Notes under the pieces: generated by a model
Told to the model about the DNA's origin: nothing
Database searches by the model: none
Seen by the model: the letters and a program-made list of their open reading frames with translations, nothing else
Program-made: the position numbers and the translations under genes
Shown: piece by piece, positions 44,176-56,869 of the stretch
Layout: every line of letters starts with the position of its first letter
Numbering within the stretch: position 1 is the stretch's first letter
Source: Pectobacterium brasiliense
GTDB taxonomy: Bacteria; Pseudomonadota; Gammaproteobacteria; Enterobacterales; Enterobacteriaceae
Direction: 5' to 3'
Assembly (NCBI RefSeq): GCF_016950255.1
Contig: NZ_JACGFN010000003.1
Coordinates: 310,001 to 374,000, forward strand
DNA length: 64,000 nt

Positions 44176-45744
44176 ATGATGGCGGGTTATGACCGGAAGC
44201 GAGAGGATGAGTTGCCTGATTCGGTGTTTTACGCCGAGTGGGTGCGGCGTGAGGAAGCCAGAGCAGCCAGCGAGTCGGGGCTTTCGCTGTGGGAACTCAT
44301 GCAGCGTGCGGGAGAAGCCGCATTTCAGGTGGCTCGCCGATGCTATCCCTCAGCTCGCCGTTGGCGGGTGCTGGCTGGACACGGCAATAACGGCGGCGAT
44401 GGATATGTGGTCGCCAGTTTGGCGCTGGCGGCGGGCATTGACGTGGATGTTGTTGCCTGTGTCAGCGATAAACCACTGCCCGACGAGGCTCATCTTGCGC
44501 GCCAGCGCTGGCTGGAAGAGGGCGGTCATGTTCAGGACGCGAGTGCGCAGGATGTTGATATACCTTGGCCGGATGGGATCGATCTCATTGTGGATGGTCT
44601 ACTGGGAACCGGTCTTTCTGCTGCACCGCGTGCGCCTTATGCTGCGTTAATGACGAAGGCGAATGCCCATCCCGCTCCCATTGTTTCACTGGATATTCCC
44701 TCTGGTTTAGATGCCGAAACCGGCACCTGTGCGGGCGTTGCGATTTGTGCGGCACAGACGGTGACGTTTATCGCGCTGAAACCGGGACTACTGACCGGTC
44801 GCGCCCGTGAGCACGTCGGAACATTACATTATCATTCGTTAGGATTGCAGGCGTGGCTGGGCAATCAAACCGCGCCGATACGGCGACTGACTGCTGCGCA
44901 ACTTCCCGAGTGGTTGACGCCTCGTCCAGCCGGACAACATAAAGGTGATAACGGCAGGCTGCTGGTGGTAGGCGGCAACGTCGGCTTAGGCGGTGCGGTA
45001 TTGATGTCTGCGGATGCGGCGTTACACAGCGGCGCAGGATTGGTGCGAGTACTTACTCACAAGCAATATCAGTCGGCGTTTCTGACGGTTCGGCCTGAGC
45101 TGATGGTGCAAGAATTGACGACAGAGACGCTGCGGCAGGGGCTGGAATGGGCCGATGTCGTGGTGATTGGACCCGGTTTAGGGCAGGATGAATGGGGCAA
45201 AAGCGCGCTGCGTCTGGCAGAAAATTGTAACAAACCCATGTTATGGGATGCGGATGCGCTTAACCTGCTGGCAATCAATCCGCATAAGCGGCAGAATCGC
45301 GTGCTGACACCTCACCCCGGTGAGGCGGCTCGTTTACTGAATTGCCGCGTCTCTGATATTGAAAGTGATCGCTTACTTGCGGCCACAAAGTTGGTAAAAC
45401 GCTATGGCGGCGTTGTCGTATTGAAAGGTGCGGGAACGGTGATTGCCAGCGAGCGAGACGAGGTTGCCATTGCTGATGTGGGAAACCCCGGCATGGCGAC
45501 AGGCGGCATGGGTGATGTGCTGTCAGGTATCGTTGGCGGTTTGCTGGCGCAAAAGCTCTCGCTGTATGATGCTGCCTGTGCAGGGTGTGTCGTTCACGGT
45601 GCGGCGGCCGATTGGCTGGCAGCGCGACGAGGTACCCGAGGTATGCTGGCAACCGATTTACTGCCTGTGCTGTTCCGATATGTTAATCCCGAGCGGGTGT
45701 TTCCAGAGCCGATGCTTTCAGAACCTATGTTTTTAGAACAATAG
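44176..45744 (+). CDS. nnr: Bifunctional NAD(P)HX epimerase / ADP-dependent dehydratase
   Basis: 522 residues. The N-terminal YjeF_N epimerase domain has GHGNNGGDG and LGTGL; the C-terminal ribokinase-like domain has [26 protein letters not shown] and [16 protein letters not shown]. It repairs damaged hydrated NAD(P)H. The last 15 residues repeat EPM ([14 protein letters not shown]), a tail that looks like recent triplet-unit expansion. It is the first gene of nnr-tsaE-amiB-mutL-miaA. Confidence 0.96.
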   Translation: MMAGYDRKREDELPDSVFYAEWVRREEARAASESGLSLWELMQRAGEAAFQVARRCYPSARRWRVLAGHGNNGGDGYVVASLALAAGIDVDVVACVSDKPLPDEAHLARQRWLEEGGHVQDASAQDVDIPWPDGIDLIVDGLLGTGLSAAPRAPYAALMTKANAHPAPIVSLDIPSGLDAETGTCAGVAICAAQTVTFIALKPGLLTGRAREHVGTLHYHSLGLQAWLGNQTAPIRRLTAAQLPEWLTPRPAGQHKGDNGRLLVVGGNVGLGGAVLMSADAALHSGAGLVRVLTHKQYQSAFLTVRPELMVQELTTETLRQGLEWADVVVIGPGLGQDEWGKSALRLAENCNKPMLWDADALNLLAINPHKRQNRVLTPHPGEAARLLNCRVSDIESDRLLAATKLVKRYGGVVVLKGAGTVIASERDEVAIADVGNPGMATGGMGDVLSGIVGGLLAQKLSLYDAACAGCVVHGAAADWLAARRGTRGMLATDLLPVLFRYVNPERVFPEPMLSEPMFLEQ

Positions 45745-45749
45745 ATAGA

Positions 45750-46232
45750 ATGAAAAAAATAGTCTTACTTCTGCCGGATGAGGCAGCAACGATCTCGTTA
45801 GGTACGGCGCTGGCGAAAGCCTGTGACGGTGCTTGTGTTATCCACCTTTATGGCGACCTCGGTGCGGGAAAAACGACGTTTAGTCGCGGTTTCCTACAGG
45901 CGCGCGGTCATCAGGGCAATGTTAAAAGCCCCACTTATACGCTGGTCGAGCCTTATGCGTTATCGCCGCTGGCGGTCTACCACTTTGATCTCTATCGACT
46001 GGCCGACCCGGAAGAGTTGGAGTTTATGGGGATCCGCGATTATCTGACACAGGATGCCATCTGCTTGATTGAATGGCCTCAGCAGGGCGCTGGCGTGCTG
46101 CCCGATGCGGATATCGAACTGCATTTACGCTATCAGGATCAGGGCCGACAGGCTGAGCTGTCCGCTGTCTCTGCGGCGGGAGACGCGATGTTGCAACATT
46201 TTTCTCTTCAGCCAGGAACAACAGAATCATGA
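45750..46232 (+). CDS. tsaE: tRNA t6A synthesis ATPase TsaE
   Basis: 160 residues with Walker [14 protein letters not shown], the [11 protein letters not shown] motif and [22 protein letters not shown], followed by the EWP motif. It is the ATPase that works with TsaB and TsaD on N6-threonylcarbamoyladenosine at tRNA position 37. It starts 5 bp after nnr and overlaps amiB by 4 nt. Confidence 0.96.
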   Translation: MKKIVLLLPDEAATISLGTALAKACDGACVIHLYGDLGAGKTTFSRGFLQARGHQGNVKSPTYTLVEPYALSPLAVYHFDLYRLADPEELEFMGIRDYLTQDAICLIEWPQQGAGVLPDADIELHLRYQDQGRQAELSAVSAAGDAMLQHFSLQPGTTES

Positions 46233-47899
46233 TGAGTCGTATGGTTAAGCTGTTCATCGGTGTATGGCTGTTGCTGGCAAGCTCGGCGTGGGCGGCCAAC
46301 CTGTCGGATATTAAGGTGGATAATGCGTCAGGTCAGGCCACTGTGCGCCTGAGCTTTAGCGGTCAGCCTATTTATGCTTTTTTCCCGCTCAGTAACCCCG
46401 CCAGAGTGGTCATCGATATTCGTCAGACTGGCATTATTCAGGGGTTACCGTTGGATTTCAGCGGGCAAAATCTGATTAAGCGTGTGCGAACCAGCAACGC
46501 GCAGGACGCACAAAGCCTGCGTTTGGTGCTGGATTTAACCCAGGCGGCTAAAACGCGGGCGGTGACGCAAAAAGAAGGGTCTGGTTACGTTGTGGTTTTC
46601 ACCATCACCGGTGACAAAGCAAAAACGGTGCAAGCCTCTGCGCCTCCTGCTTCACGTCAGCAAAATAGTGCGCCGCCAGAACCGGCCAAAAATCCGTTTA
46701 CCAACAAACCGACTGTTGCCGTCAATACCAGTTCGTCATCTACCCGCGTGCCAGCACGACAGGGGAATGAACGCGTCGTTGTGGCGATTGATGCCGGGCA
46801 CGGTGGACAGGACCCAGGGGCGATTGGCACGAACGGGCTGCGGGAGAAAAATGTCACCATTTCTATCGCGCGTAAGCTACAAGCCTTACTGAATAACGAT
46901 CCGGCCTTTAAAGGCGTGCTGACGCGTGACGGCGACTACTTTATCTCCGTCATGGGGCGTTCGGACGTGGCGCGTAAGCAGGGCGCGAATCTGTTAGTGT
47001 CGATTCACGCGGATGCGGCACCGAACCGCAATGCGAAAGGTGCGTCTGTTTGGGTACTGTCCAACCGCCGTGCGAACAGTGAAATGGCAAACTGGCTGGA
47101 ACAGCATGAGAAGCAGTCTGAACTGTTGGGCGGGGCAGGCGATCTGTTAGCAAACAGCAGCGCGGATCCTTACCTCAGTCAGGCGGTACTGGATCTGCAA
47201 TTTGGTCACTCTCAGCGAGTGGGGTATGACGTCGCGACCAAGGTGCTGCGTGAGCTCCAGCGCGTCGGGGGGCTGCATAAACGACTGCCTGAGCACGCGA
47301 GTTTGGGCGTGTTGCGCTCGCCGGATATTCCTTCTCTACTGGTGGAAACCGGATTTATCACCAATGTCTCGGAAGAGCGACTGCTGGGGAGTAACGACTA
47401 TCAGGAAAAAATCGCCAATGCGATTTATCAGGGGTTGAGAAGTTACTTCCAAACTCATCCGATTCAATCCCTCCCAAAGCAGGAAAGCCGCCCACGACAG
47501 TCGGCGGCAAGTGATAGAGCAACGTCGGGCGGTAACGTAACCGCAGCAAAAGCGAGTGCGGGCAGCATGCGTCATACCGTTGCACGTGGTGAAACGCTCT
47601 CTTCGATTGCCCGGCGCTATGGCGTGAGTCTCGCGGCTATGCGTGACGTGAATAAGCTGAACAAGGACATTGTCTGGGTTGGACAGCGCTTGAATATTCC
47701 GGCTACTGGGACGAGGCAGGCGGCATCCACACCTGCGCCTAAAAAGGCAGCGCCAGTGAAGCATAAGGTCGTAAAGGGTGATAGCCTGAGTGCGATTGCT
47801 GCCCGTTACGGTGTCAGCATGAAAGAGATCCAACAGGCGAATAATATGCGCTCCGGCACGGTACAGCTGGGGCAAACGCTGGTTATTCCGTCTGTCTGA
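46229..47899 (+). CDS. amiB: N-acetylmuramoyl-L-alanine amidase AmiB
   Basis: 556 residues. A signal peptide ([17 protein letters not shown]) precedes an AMIN domain (30-125), the zinc amidase_3 domain ([35 protein letters not shown]) and two LysM domains ([27 protein letters not shown] and [27 protein letters not shown]). It splits septal peptidoglycan in the periplasm during division. E. coli AmiB has 445 residues and one LysM, so this one has an added module. Confidence 0.95.
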   Translation: MMSRMVKLFIGVWLLLASSAWAANLSDIKVDNASGQATVRLSFSGQPIYAFFPLSNPARVVIDIRQTGIIQGLPLDFSGQNLIKRVRTSNAQDAQSLRLVLDLTQAAKTRAVTQKEGSGYVVVFTITGDKAKTVQASAPPASRQQNSAPPEPAKNPFTNKPTVAVNTSSSSTRVPARQGNERVVVAIDAGHGGQDPGAIGTNGLREKNVTISIARKLQALLNNDPAFKGVLTRDGDYFISVMGRSDVARKQGANLLVSIHADAAPNRNAKGASVWVLSNRRANSEMANWLEQHEKQSELLGGAGDLLANSSADPYLSQAVLDLQFGHSQRVGYDVATKVLRELQRVGGLHKRLPEHASLGVLRSPDIPSLLVETGFITNVSEERLLGSNDYQEKIANAIYQGLRSYFQTHPIQSLPKQESRPRQSAASDRATSGGNVTAAKASAGSMRHTVARGETLSSIARRYGVSLAAMRDVNKLNKDIVWVGQRLNIPATGTRQAASTPAPKKAAPVKHKVVKGDSLSAIAARYGVSMKEIQQANNMRSGTVQLGQTLVIPSV

Positions 47900-47950
47900 T
47901 TCTTCATGCTGACGATGTCGATAGATTGAGGATAGTAAGAGGGATACGCC

Positions 47951-49960
47951 ATGCCGATTCAGGTGTTGCCACCGCAACTGGCTAACCAGATCGCTGCCGG
48001 AGAAGTGGTTGAGCGTCCGGCTTCGGTCGTGAAGGAGCTGGTGGAAAACAGTCTGGATGCAGGTGCGACCCGGATTGATATCGACATAGAACGCGGCGGC
48101 GCGAAACTGATCCGTATTCGTGATAATGGTTCGGGGATCGGAAAGGATGAATTAACGCTGGCGCTGGCGCGTCATGCGACCAGCAAAATTGCCACGCTCG
48201 ACGATCTGGAAGCCATCGTGAGTATGGGGTTTCGCGGAGAAGCGCTGGCAAGTATCAGTTCCGTCTCTCGTCTAACCCTGACATCGCGTACCGCCGAACA
48301 ATCCGAAGCCTGGCAGGCCTACGCCGAAGGGCGTGACATGGCGGTGACGGTTAAACCCGCGGCTCACCCTGTGGGCACCACGCTGGAAGTGCTGGATCTG
48401 TTTTATAACACGCCCGCCCGCCGTAAATTTATGCGCACCGAAAAAACCGAATTCACACATATTGATGAGGTGGTGCGCCGCATCGCGCTGGCGCGTTTTG
48501 ATGTCGCCATCACGCTGCATCATAACGGTAAGCTGATACGGCAGTACCGTGCTGCGCCGGATAAAAACCAGTATGAACGCCGTTTGGGCAGCATCTGCGG
48601 GGCGACGTTCCTGCAACATGCGCTGGTCGTGTCATGGCAACACGGCGATCTCACCATTCATGGCTGGGTGGCCGATCCGGTTGGGGCCAAGCAGCTGCCG
48701 GATATGCAATATTGTTACGTGAACCAGCGCATGATGCGTGACCGGCTGATTAATCATGCCATTCGGCAGGCTTATCAGGATCAGCTTAGTGACGAGCAGC
48801 AGCCCGCCTATGTGCTGTATCTGGAGATCGACCCGCATCAGGTGGATGTCAATGTGCATCCTGCCAAGCATGAGGTACGGTTCCATCAGGCGCGTCTGGT
48901 GCATGACTTCATCTATCAGGCGGTGATGTCCGTTCTGCAACAGGCATCCTCACCGGCGCTTGGCATAACAGAGCCGGAGACCGGGAAACCCGTGCAATGG
49001 CAGCAGGAAAACCGCACCGCCGCCGGTGAAAACCATTTTGCCCAGCCGTCACGCACCGATAGTTCGCCGTCGTATGGTGGGAAAACGCCGCGCGCAGGTC
49101 ATTCCGGTCAGGCGAAAGAATCTGCTTATTCCGGCTATCAGCCAGCGAATCCGTACCAGAAGAAGCAGGGTGATCTGTATAAGGCGCTGCTGCAACCTGC
49201 GGATAACGCAGCAAGTGTACCGCCGTCGTCTGGCGAGCGTATTGCTGTACCGTCGAGTCACGTTATGTCGCCGGATAGGGTTGTCCCATCCTCGGTATCG
49301 CATGACGCACCGCCAAATCGAACCGCGACGGACACCGCAGCCAGCAATAACAAGCAACGTGCGCCGGTTGAATCACCGCTGGAAAGCCAATCAAACGGTT
49401 TTGGGCGGGTATTGACGGTTTATCCGCCGTGCTACGCGCTGTTGGAGTACCATAAAGGATTGGCGATGCTGTCGCTTTCCGTTGCTGAACGCTATCTGAA
49501 AGCGGTGCAGTTGACGCCATCGGAAGAAGGGTTGCGGGCGCAGCCGTTGCTGATTCCGCAGCGCCTGACGTTGAGTAAATCTGAGCTGAACGTTTTGTCT
49601 GCCCATCACGCTTTGCTGGCGCGTTTTGGTATTGATGTCGTGGTTGAGTCACAACGTGCCACATTGCGTGCCGTACCTTTACCATTGCGCCAACAAAATT
49701 TACAAAACTTGATCTCCGAACTGATAGGCTATCTGGCCGACTATCAGACGGTTGAGACACAGCAGGTGGAACCTGGCGAATTGGCGTCGTGGATGGCAAC
49801 GCGATTGCAGAGTGAGCAGGAAAGCTGGAGTCATTCTCAAGCCATACAATTACTGGCGGATGTCGAGCGGCTTTGTCCGCAGTTGGCGAAAACGCCGCCG
49901 TCTGAACTTTTATCTATGATGGACATCCAGGATGCCATCAAGGCTTTAAAGCATGAGTGA
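47951..49960 (+). CDS. mutL: DNA mismatch repair protein MutL
   Basis: 669 residues. The GHKL ATPase domain has [21 protein letters not shown] and the [12 protein letters not shown] segment. A long polar linker (about 330-480) leads to the C-terminal dimerisation domain. It links MutS to MutH and UvrD. It lacks the DQHAxxE endonuclease motif, as expected for a MutH-containing enterobacterium. It is longer than E. coli MutL (615) in the linker. It overlaps miaA by 8 nt. Confidence 0.96.
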   Translation: MPIQVLPPQLANQIAAGEVVERPASVVKELVENSLDAGATRIDIDIERGGAKLIRIRDNGSGIGKDELTLALARHATSKIATLDDLEAIVSMGFRGEALASISSVSRLTLTSRTAEQSEAWQAYAEGRDMAVTVKPAAHPVGTTLEVLDLFYNTPARRKFMRTEKTEFTHIDEVVRRIALARFDVAITLHHNGKLIRQYRAAPDKNQYERRLGSICGATFLQHALVVSWQHGDLTIHGWVADPVGAKQLPDMQYCYVNQRMMRDRLINHAIRQAYQDQLSDEQQPAYVLYLEIDPHQVDVNVHPAKHEVRFHQARLVHDFIYQAVMSVLQQASSPALGITEPETGKPVQWQQENRTAAGENHFAQPSRTDSSPSYGGKTPRAGHSGQAKESAYSGYQPANPYQKKQGDLYKALLQPADNAASVPPSSGERIAVPSSHVMSPDRVVPSSVSHDAPPNRTATDTAASNNKQRAPVESPLESQSNGFGRVLTVYPPCYALLEYHKGLAMLSLSVAERYLKAVQLTPSEEGLRAQPLLIPQRLTLSKSELNVLSAHHALLARFGIDVVVESQRATLRAVPLPLRQQNLQNLISELIGYLADYQTVETQQVEPGELASWMATRLQSEQESWSHSQAIQLLADVERLCPQLAKTPPSELLSMMDIQDAIKALKHE

Positions 49961-50894
49961 TGTAGAAAACGCGTCGTTGCCGCCCGCCATTTTTATCATG
50001 GGGCCGACGGCGTCAGGAAAAACGGCATTGGCAATGGCGTTACGAGAATATTTGCCAGTAGAGTTGATTAGCGTAGATTCCGCCCTCATCTATAAAGATA
50101 TGGATATTGGGACAGCGAAACCGAGTGCGGAAGAGCTGGCACTGGCCCCGCATCGGTTAATCGACATTCTCGATCCGACAGAGTCCTATTCTGCGGCGGA
50201 TTTTCGCCGTGATGCGCTACGTGAGATGGCGGACATTACCGCCGCCGGGCGCATTCCCCTGTTAGTCGGGGGAACGATGCTGTATTTCAAGGCGCTGCTG
50301 GAGGGACTTTCTCCTCTGCCGCCAGCCGATCCTGCCGTGCGCCAACGCATTGAAGAGCAGGCAAAAGAAATCGGCTGGGAAGCGATGCATCGGCAGCTCG
50401 GTGAGATCGATCCGGTAGCAGCAATTCGGATTCATCCAAATGATCCGCAGAGACTCTCGCGAGCACTGGAAGTTTTTTTCGTTTCAGGTAACACTTTAAC
50501 TGAACTGACAAAAACGTCTGGCGACGCGCTGCCCTATCAGGTTCATCAGTTTGCTATCGCCCCGGCGACGCGTGAATTGTTGCATGAGCGGATTGAACAG
50601 CGTTTTCATCAGATGTTGGCGGCAGGTTTTGAGACAGAAGCCCGGACATTGTTTGCCCGGCATGACCTTCATACGGATATGCCCTCTATTCGTTGTGTTG
50701 GTTATCGCCAGATGTGGTCATATTTATCCGGTGAAATTGATTACGATGAGATGGTTTATCGGGGAATTTGTGCGACGCGTCAGTTAGCGAAGCGGCAAAT
50801 GACCTGGTTGCGCGGTTGGGATGATGTCTGCTGGCTGGATAGCGAAAAACCGACTGAAGCACTGGACAAGGTGATACAGGTTGTTAGTGCATAG
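49953..50894 (+). CDS. miaA: tRNA dimethylallyltransferase MiaA
   Basis: 313 residues with the P-loop [43 protein letters not shown] and RCVGYRQMW. It prenylates A37 in tRNAs that read UNN codons. It follows mutL with an 8-nt overlap and precedes hfq by 113 bp. Confidence 0.96.
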   Translation: MSDVENASLPPAIFIMGPTASGKTALAMALREYLPVELISVDSALIYKDMDIGTAKPSAEELALAPHRLIDILDPTESYSAADFRRDALREMADITAAGRIPLLVGGTMLYFKALLEGLSPLPPADPAVRQRIEEQAKEIGWEAMHRQLGEIDPVAAIRIHPNDPQRLSRALEVFFVSGNTLTELTKTSGDALPYQVHQFAIAPATRELLHERIEQRFHQMLAAGFETEARTLFARHDLHTDMPSIRCVGYRQMWSYLSGEIDYDEMVYRGICATRQLAKRQMTWLRGWDDVCWLDSEKPTEALDKVIQVVSA

Positions 50895-51007
50895 GTTGAG
50901 TGATTGTGTACAATCGGTGAGTCTCAGCGTGCAAGTTTTTTTACACCGTTATTTTAGAGCCGTAGGGTTCTTTGTTACAAACAACATACAAATAAGGAAA
51001 ATATAGA

Positions 51008-51307
51008 ATGGCTAAGGGGCAATCTTTGCAAGATCCGTTCTTGAACGCTTTGCGTCGTGAACGTGTTCCGGTTTCGATTTATTTGGTGAACGGTATTAAG
51101 TTGCAAGGTCAGATCGAATCTTTCGATCAGTTCGTGATTTTGTTGAAAAACACGGTAAGTCAGATGGTTTATAAGCACGCCATCTCTACAGTTGTTCCTT
51201 CTCGCCCAGTCTCTCACCATAGCAACAATCCAGGCGGCAGCAACAACTATCACGGTAGTAACACGACTGCTCAGCAGCAGTCGCAGGAAGCTGATGACGC
51301 CGAATAA
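51008..51307 (+). CDS. hfq: RNA chaperone Hfq
   Basis: 99 residues. The Sm-like core [39 protein letters not shown] and the Sm2 YKHAIS end are nearly invariant; a His/Asn/Gly-rich tail ([17 protein letters not shown]) follows. It forms a hexamer and pairs small RNAs with mRNAs. AAGGAAAATATAG precedes the ATG. It lies downstream of miaA and is followed by a hairpin. Confidence 0.97.
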   Translation: MAKGQSLQDPFLNALRRERVPVSIYLVNGIKLQGQIESFDQFVILLKNTVSQMVYKHAISTVVPSRPVSHHSNNPGGSNNYHGSNTTAQQQSQEADDAE

Positions 51308-51322
51308 GGCGTATTGTCAATT

Positions 51323-51379
51323 CACCACGGCGTGGGAGAGCTGGACGCATCGCTCGGCTCCTTCGCTGTGGTGTTTTTT
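51323..51379 (+). terminator. Hairpin with T-tract after hfq
   Basis: CACCACGGCG and CGCTGTGGTG pair with one mismatch around an inner stem-loop, followed by TTTTTTG. It overlaps the region before the hflX start, so it may be partial. Confidence 0.65.
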
Positions 51380-51401
51380 GCTCGTTTGAGAGGTTACTCG
51401 C

Positions 51402-52682
51402 TTGTTTGACCGTTATGAATCAGGTGAACGGGCCATATTAGTTCATATTTTCTTTTCGCAAGATAGAGATACAGAAGATCTGCTGGAGTTTGAATCTCTG
51501 GTTTCTTCTGCCGGTATTGAATCCTTGCAGGTTGTTACTGGCAGCCGTAAGTCGCCTCACCCCAAGTATTTTGTCGGGGAAGGCAAAGCTGAAGAAATTG
51601 CTCAGGTAGTAAAAGAAACGGGCGCGTTTGTCGTGCTGTTTGATCATGCGCTGACGCCTGCTCAGGAACGTAATCTTGAGCGTTTGTGCGAGTGCCGAGT
51701 TATCGACCGTACCGGACTGATTTTAGATATTTTTGCCCAGCGTGCACGTACGCACGAGGGGAAATTACAGGTAGAACTGGCACAGCTGCGCCACCTTGCG
51801 ACCCGACTGGTTCGCGGCTGGACGCACCTTGAACGTCAGAAAGGCGGTATCGGTTTGCGTGGCCCGGGTGAAACCCAGCTTGAAACCGACCGTCGTTTAT
51901 TGCGTAACCGTATCATGCAGATACTGTCGCGTCTTGAACGGGTAGAAAAACAGCGTGAACAAGGGCGCCGGTCGCGGGTTCGTGCCGATGTCCCCACCGT
52001 TTCGCTGGTGGGCTATACCAACGCGGGTAAATCCACGCTGTTTAACACGATTACATCGGCGGGCGTCTATGCCGCCGATCAGTTATTTGCCACACTGGAC
52101 CCAACATTGCGCCGCATTCAAGTGGATGATGTGGGTGATACGGTGCTGGCGGATACCGTAGGTTTTATCCGGCAGTTACCCCATGATTTGGTGGCTGCGT
52201 TTAAGGCTACATTACAGGAAACACGTCAGGCCTCGCTGCTGCTGCACGTTGTTGATGCCGCCGATCCTCGTCTTGACGAGAACATTGAAGCGGTTGATGA
52301 CGTATTGGCGGAAATTGAGGCGGACGAAATACCTGCGCTGTTGGTAATGAACAAGATTGATATGCTGGATGATTTCGTTCCGCGTATCGATCGCAACGAA
52401 GAGAATCTACCGGTACGGGTCTGGCTTTCAGCACAGACTGGTGATGGTATTCCGTTGCTATTTCAGGCATTGACTGAGCGGCTTTCTGGGGAAATCGCAC
52501 AACATACTTTGCATCTTCCCCCGCAGGCAGGACGCTTGCGTAGTCGTTTTTACCAGCTTCAGGCAATAGAAAAAGAATGGATTGAAGAGGATGGGCAAAT
52601 TGGTCTGGTTATTCGTATGCCGATTGCTGACTGGCACCGCCTCTGCAAAAAAGAGCAGGAACTGCTGGACTATATTGTCTGA
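51402..52682 (+). CDS. hflX: Ribosome-associated GTPase HflX
   Basis: 426 residues, exactly as in E. coli, from a TTG start (TTGTTTGACCGT), which E. coli hflX also uses. The N-terminal HflX domain ([45 protein letters not shown]) is followed by the GTPase with [19 protein letters not shown] and NKID. It splits stalled ribosomes under stress. Confidence 0.96.
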   Translation: MFDRYESGERAILVHIFFSQDRDTEDLLEFESLVSSAGIESLQVVTGSRKSPHPKYFVGEGKAEEIAQVVKETGAFVVLFDHALTPAQERNLERLCECRVIDRTGLILDIFAQRARTHEGKLQVELAQLRHLATRLVRGWTHLERQKGGIGLRGPGETQLETDRRLLRNRIMQILSRLERVEKQREQGRRSRVRADVPTVSLVGYTNAGKSTLFNTITSAGVYAADQLFATLDPTLRRIQVDDVGDTVLADTVGFIRQLPHDLVAAFKATLQETRQASLLLHVVDAADPRLDENIEAVDDVLAEIEADEIPALLVMNKIDMLDDFVPRIDRNEENLPVRVWLSAQTGDGIPLLFQALTERLSGEIAQHTLHLPPQAGRLRSRFYQLQAIEKEWIEEDGQIGLVIRMPIADWHRLCKKEQELLDYIV

Positions 52683-52778
52683 TTTGACTGGTACAAACAG
52701 TCTGAGCGGCGAAATAGTCTGACGGACTCTGGGATATTGAACCTGAAGAACACCTATCATAAAGAATGGAGCTAAAAC

Positions 52779-54038
52779 ATGGCGTGGAATCAGCCCGGTA
52801 ATAACGGACAAGACCGCGACCCGTGGGGGAGCAGCAGCAATAATGGCGGCAACTCTGGCGGAAATAACAATAAAGGTGGCCGAGATCAGGGGCCGCCGGA
52901 TCTGGACGACATCTTCCGTAAACTGAGCAAAAAACTCGGCGATCTGGGTGGCGGAAAAGGTTCTGGCTCAAGCAACAGCGGAAATTCTGGCGGCCCAGCA
53001 CTGGGTGGCCGGATTGTCGGTATCGCTGCCGTCGCTGCGGTTGTCATCTGGGCTGCTACTGGTTTCTATACCATTAAAGAAGCGGAACGCGGTGTCGTCA
53101 CGCGCTTTGGTAAATTCAGCCATTTGGTTGGTCCGGGTCTTAACTGGAAACCGACCTTCATCGATTCTGTTCGCGCGGTGAACGTTGAATCGGTGCGTGA
53201 ATTGGCGACGTCGGGCGTGATGTTGACGTCAGATGAAAACGTCGTGCGCGTTGAAATGAACGTGCAGTATCGTGTCACGCAGCCAGAACAATATCTGTTC
53301 AGTGTAACCAATGCGGATGACAGCCTGCGTCAGGCAACTGACAGCGCGCTGCGTGGCGTTATTGGTAAGTACACGATGGACAAAATTTTGACCGAAGGCC
53401 GTACCATTGTGCGTACGGATACTCAGCGTGTACTGGAAGAAACTGTTCGTCCGTACAACATGGGTATCACGCTGCTGGACGTCAACTTCCAGACCGCACG
53501 TCCGCCGGAAGAAGTGAAGGCCGCGTTTGATGATGCGATTGCCGCACGTGAAAACGAACAGCAATATATTCGTGAAGCGGAAGCGTACGCGAACGAAGTG
53601 CAGCCACGTGCTAACGGTCAGGCGCAACGTATTCTGGAAGAGTCTCGCGCTTATAAAACCCGTACCGTTCTGGAAGCTCAGGGTGAAGTTGCCCGTTTTG
53701 CCAGAGTTTTACCGGAATATAAAGCTGCACCGGAAATCACCCGTGAGCGTTTGTATATCGAAACGATGGAACGCGTACTGAGCCATACCCGTAAAGTTCT
53801 GGTCAATGACAAGGGGGGCAACCTGATGGTGCTGCCGTTGGATCAGATGCTGCGTGGACAAGGCGGTGAAAATACGCAAAGCAATAACAGCAGCAGCGCT
53901 AACCCACTGCGTTTGCCTGGCAACAGCAGCGGTGCGACGAATAGCAATCAAACGCGCAGCAGTAACAATGGAAATATCATGGATCAGCGCAGAGCAAATG
54001 CGCAGCGTGATGACTTCACTCGAGTAGGGAGAGAATAA
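52779..54038 (+). CDS. hflK: FtsH regulator HflK
   Basis: 419 residues. A Gly/Asn-rich cytoplasmic start precedes one membrane segment (IVGIAAVAAVVIWAATGFYTI) and the SPFH/prohibitin domain (ERGVVTRFGKFSHLVGPGLNWKPTF). Coiled-coil and a Gly/Ser/Asn-rich tail follow. It assembles with HflC into a cage around FtsH. It starts 96 bp after hflX and 3 bp before hflC. Confidence 0.96.
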   Translation: MAWNQPGNNGQDRDPWGSSSNNGGNSGGNNNKGGRDQGPPDLDDIFRKLSKKLGDLGGGKGSGSSNSGNSGGPALGGRIVGIAAVAAVVIWAATGFYTIKEAERGVVTRFGKFSHLVGPGLNWKPTFIDSVRAVNVESVRELATSGVMLTSDENVVRVEMNVQYRVTQPEQYLFSVTNADDSLRQATDSALRGVIGKYTMDKILTEGRTIVRTDTQRVLEETVRPYNMGITLLDVNFQTARPPEEVKAAFDDAIAARENEQQYIREAEAYANEVQPRANGQAQRILEESRAYKTRTVLEAQGEVARFARVLPEYKAAPEITRERLYIETMERVLSHTRKVLVNDKGGNLMVLPLDQMLRGQGGENTQSNNSSSANPLRLPGNSSGATNSNQTRSSNNGNIMDQRRANAQRDDFTRVGRE

Positions 54039-54041
54039 TCG

Positions 54042-55037
54042 ATGCGTAAGCCCTTACTATTTATCCTGATCCTGGTACTGATGGTGGTCTATGCGTCACT
54101 GTTTGTGGTGCAGGAAGGCCAGCGCGGCATTGTGATGCGTTTCGGCAAAGTATTGCGTGATGACGACAATAAGCCGCTGATCTATGCACCGGGATTGCAG
54201 TTCAAGATTCCGTTTATCGACTCAGTGAAAATGCTGGATGCGCGTATCCAGACCATGGAAAACCAGGCTGACCGCTTTATCACCAAAGAGCAGAAAGACC
54301 TGATTGTCGATTCTTACCTTAAATGGCGTATCAGCGATTTCAGCCGTTACTATCTGGCAACGGGCGGTGGTGATATCTCTCAGGCTGAAGTGCTGCTGAA
54401 ACGTAAGTTCAGTGACCGTCTGCGTTCCGAGATTGGTCGTCTGGATGTGAAAGGCATTGTTACCGACTCGCGTGGTCAACTGATGTCTGACGTGCGTGAA
54501 GCGCTGAATACCGGTACCGGTGAAACGACCGAAGCCGATAATGCGATTGCTTCTGCTGCTGCGCGTGTTGAGAAAGAGACAACGAGCAACGAACCTCATA
54601 TCAACCCTAACAGTATGGCTGCGCTGGGTATTGAGGTTATCGATGTGCGAATTAAGCAAATCAACCTGCCAACTGAAGTCTCTGACGCGATTTATCAACG
54701 TATGCGTGCAGAGCGTGAAGCGGTAGCGCGTCGCCACCGTTCACAAGGTCAGGAAGAGGCTGAAAAGCTGAAAGCGACGGCCGACTATGAAGTCACCCGT
54801 ACGCTGGCTGAAGCTGAACGTCAGGGACGTATCACCCGTGGTGAAGGGGATGCCGAAGCGGCGAAACTGTTTGCTAACGCATTCAGTGAAGATCCTGACT
54901 TCTACTCTTTCGTTCGTAGCCTGCGCGCGTATGAAAGCAGCTTCAGTAATAATCAGGACGTGATGGTGCTCAGCCCGGATAGCGACTTCTTCCGCTACAT
55001 GAAGTCACCGGAAAGCAGCATGGTTCCACGCCGCTGA
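54042..55037 (+). CDS. hflC: FtsH regulator HflC
   Basis: 331 residues, as in E. coli (334). One N-terminal membrane segment (LLFILILVLMVVYASLFVV), an SPFH domain (QRGIVMRFGKVL, APGLQFKIPFIDSVK) and a coiled-coil end. It is the partner of HflK in the FtsH-HflKC complex and lies 3 bp after hflK in the operon. Confidence 0.96.
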   Translation: MRKPLLFILILVLMVVYASLFVVQEGQRGIVMRFGKVLRDDDNKPLIYAPGLQFKIPFIDSVKMLDARIQTMENQADRFITKEQKDLIVDSYLKWRISDFSRYYLATGGGDISQAEVLLKRKFSDRLRSEIGRLDVKGIVTDSRGQLMSDVREALNTGTGETTEADNAIASAAARVEKETTSNEPHINPNSMAALGIEVIDVRIKQINLPTEVSDAIYQRMRAEREAVARRHRSQGQEEAEKLKATADYEVTRTLAEAERQGRITRGEGDAEAAKLFANAFSEDPDFYSFVRSLRAYESSFSNNQDVMVLSPDSDFFRYMKSPESSMVPRR

Positions 55038-55061
55038 TAGTCATTCACTGACGTCTTATCA

Positions 55062-55091
55062 AGCCCGGGTTCTTTCTCCGGGCTTTTTTTT
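55062..55091 (+). terminator. Terminator of the hflKC operon
   Basis: AGCCCGG pairs with CCGGGCT around a 9-nt loop, followed by a run of eight T. It starts 24 bp after the hflC stop. Confidence 0.9.
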
Positions 55092-55161
55092 GCCATTTTC
55101 TGGCAGAGACAAATCCAAGCGTTTGGTCCTGTTTGTACTTAAAGCAGGAAAGGGGGTGGTT

Positions 55162-55362
55162 ATGAATTCAACGATTTGGCTGGCGCTCGGGCTGGTTTTG
55201 GTGCTCGAAGGATTGGGGCCGCTACTGTTTCCCCGCCTCTGGCGACGTATGATTTTGGGAATAGCGCAGTTGCCGGATACTATTTTGCGCCGTTTTGGCG
55301 GCGGAATAGTTGTTGCAGGGTGCGTGATCTACTACATGTTGCGTAGCCGGATGGGTGGCTAA
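55162..55362 (+). CDS. yjeT: Small inner-membrane protein YjeT (DUF2065)
   Basis: 66 residues from the ATG at 55162 (AGGAAAGGGGGTGG upstream). Two hydrophobic segments (NSTIWLALGLVLVLEGLGPLLF and GGGIVVAGCVIYYML) with LWRRMILGIAQLPDTILRRFG between them match the DUF2065 family. It stands between hflC and purA, as in E. coli. Function is unknown. Confidence 0.92.
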   Translation: MNSTIWLALGLVLVLEGLGPLLFPRLWRRMILGIAQLPDTILRRFGGGIVVAGCVIYYMLRSRMGG

Positions 55363-55428
55363 AATTAAGCGGAAAAATGTGCGCAATCGTGTGCTAAAAG
55401 TACTGAAAGCATCCAAATGAGATGGTAG

Positions 55429-56760
<1,332 letters not shown>

Positions 56761-56792
56761 TTTTGCCACCCTTAATGGGTGAGGCGAAGATG

Positions 56793-56819
56793 AAAAAGGA
56801 CGGGATTCCCGTCCTTTTT
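56793..56819 (+). terminator. Terminator of purA
   Basis: AAAAAGGACGGG pairs with CCCGTCCTTTTT around a 3-nt loop; the T-tract is part of the stem. Another hairpin (GCCGTCGT/ACGACGGC, 56835-56860) follows before the mpl stop. Confidence 0.9.
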
Positions 56820-56869
56820 GCTATCTGCCGTTTGGCCGTCGTGGTGTGAACGACGACGGCTTCTACCTG

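Noticed and set aside
50902..50915. GATTGTGTACAATC palindrome upstream of hfq, resembling the operator at 8741
   Set aside because: It is short, lies in an ordinary promoter region before a core gene, and the flanks differ, so a shared regulator is not supported.
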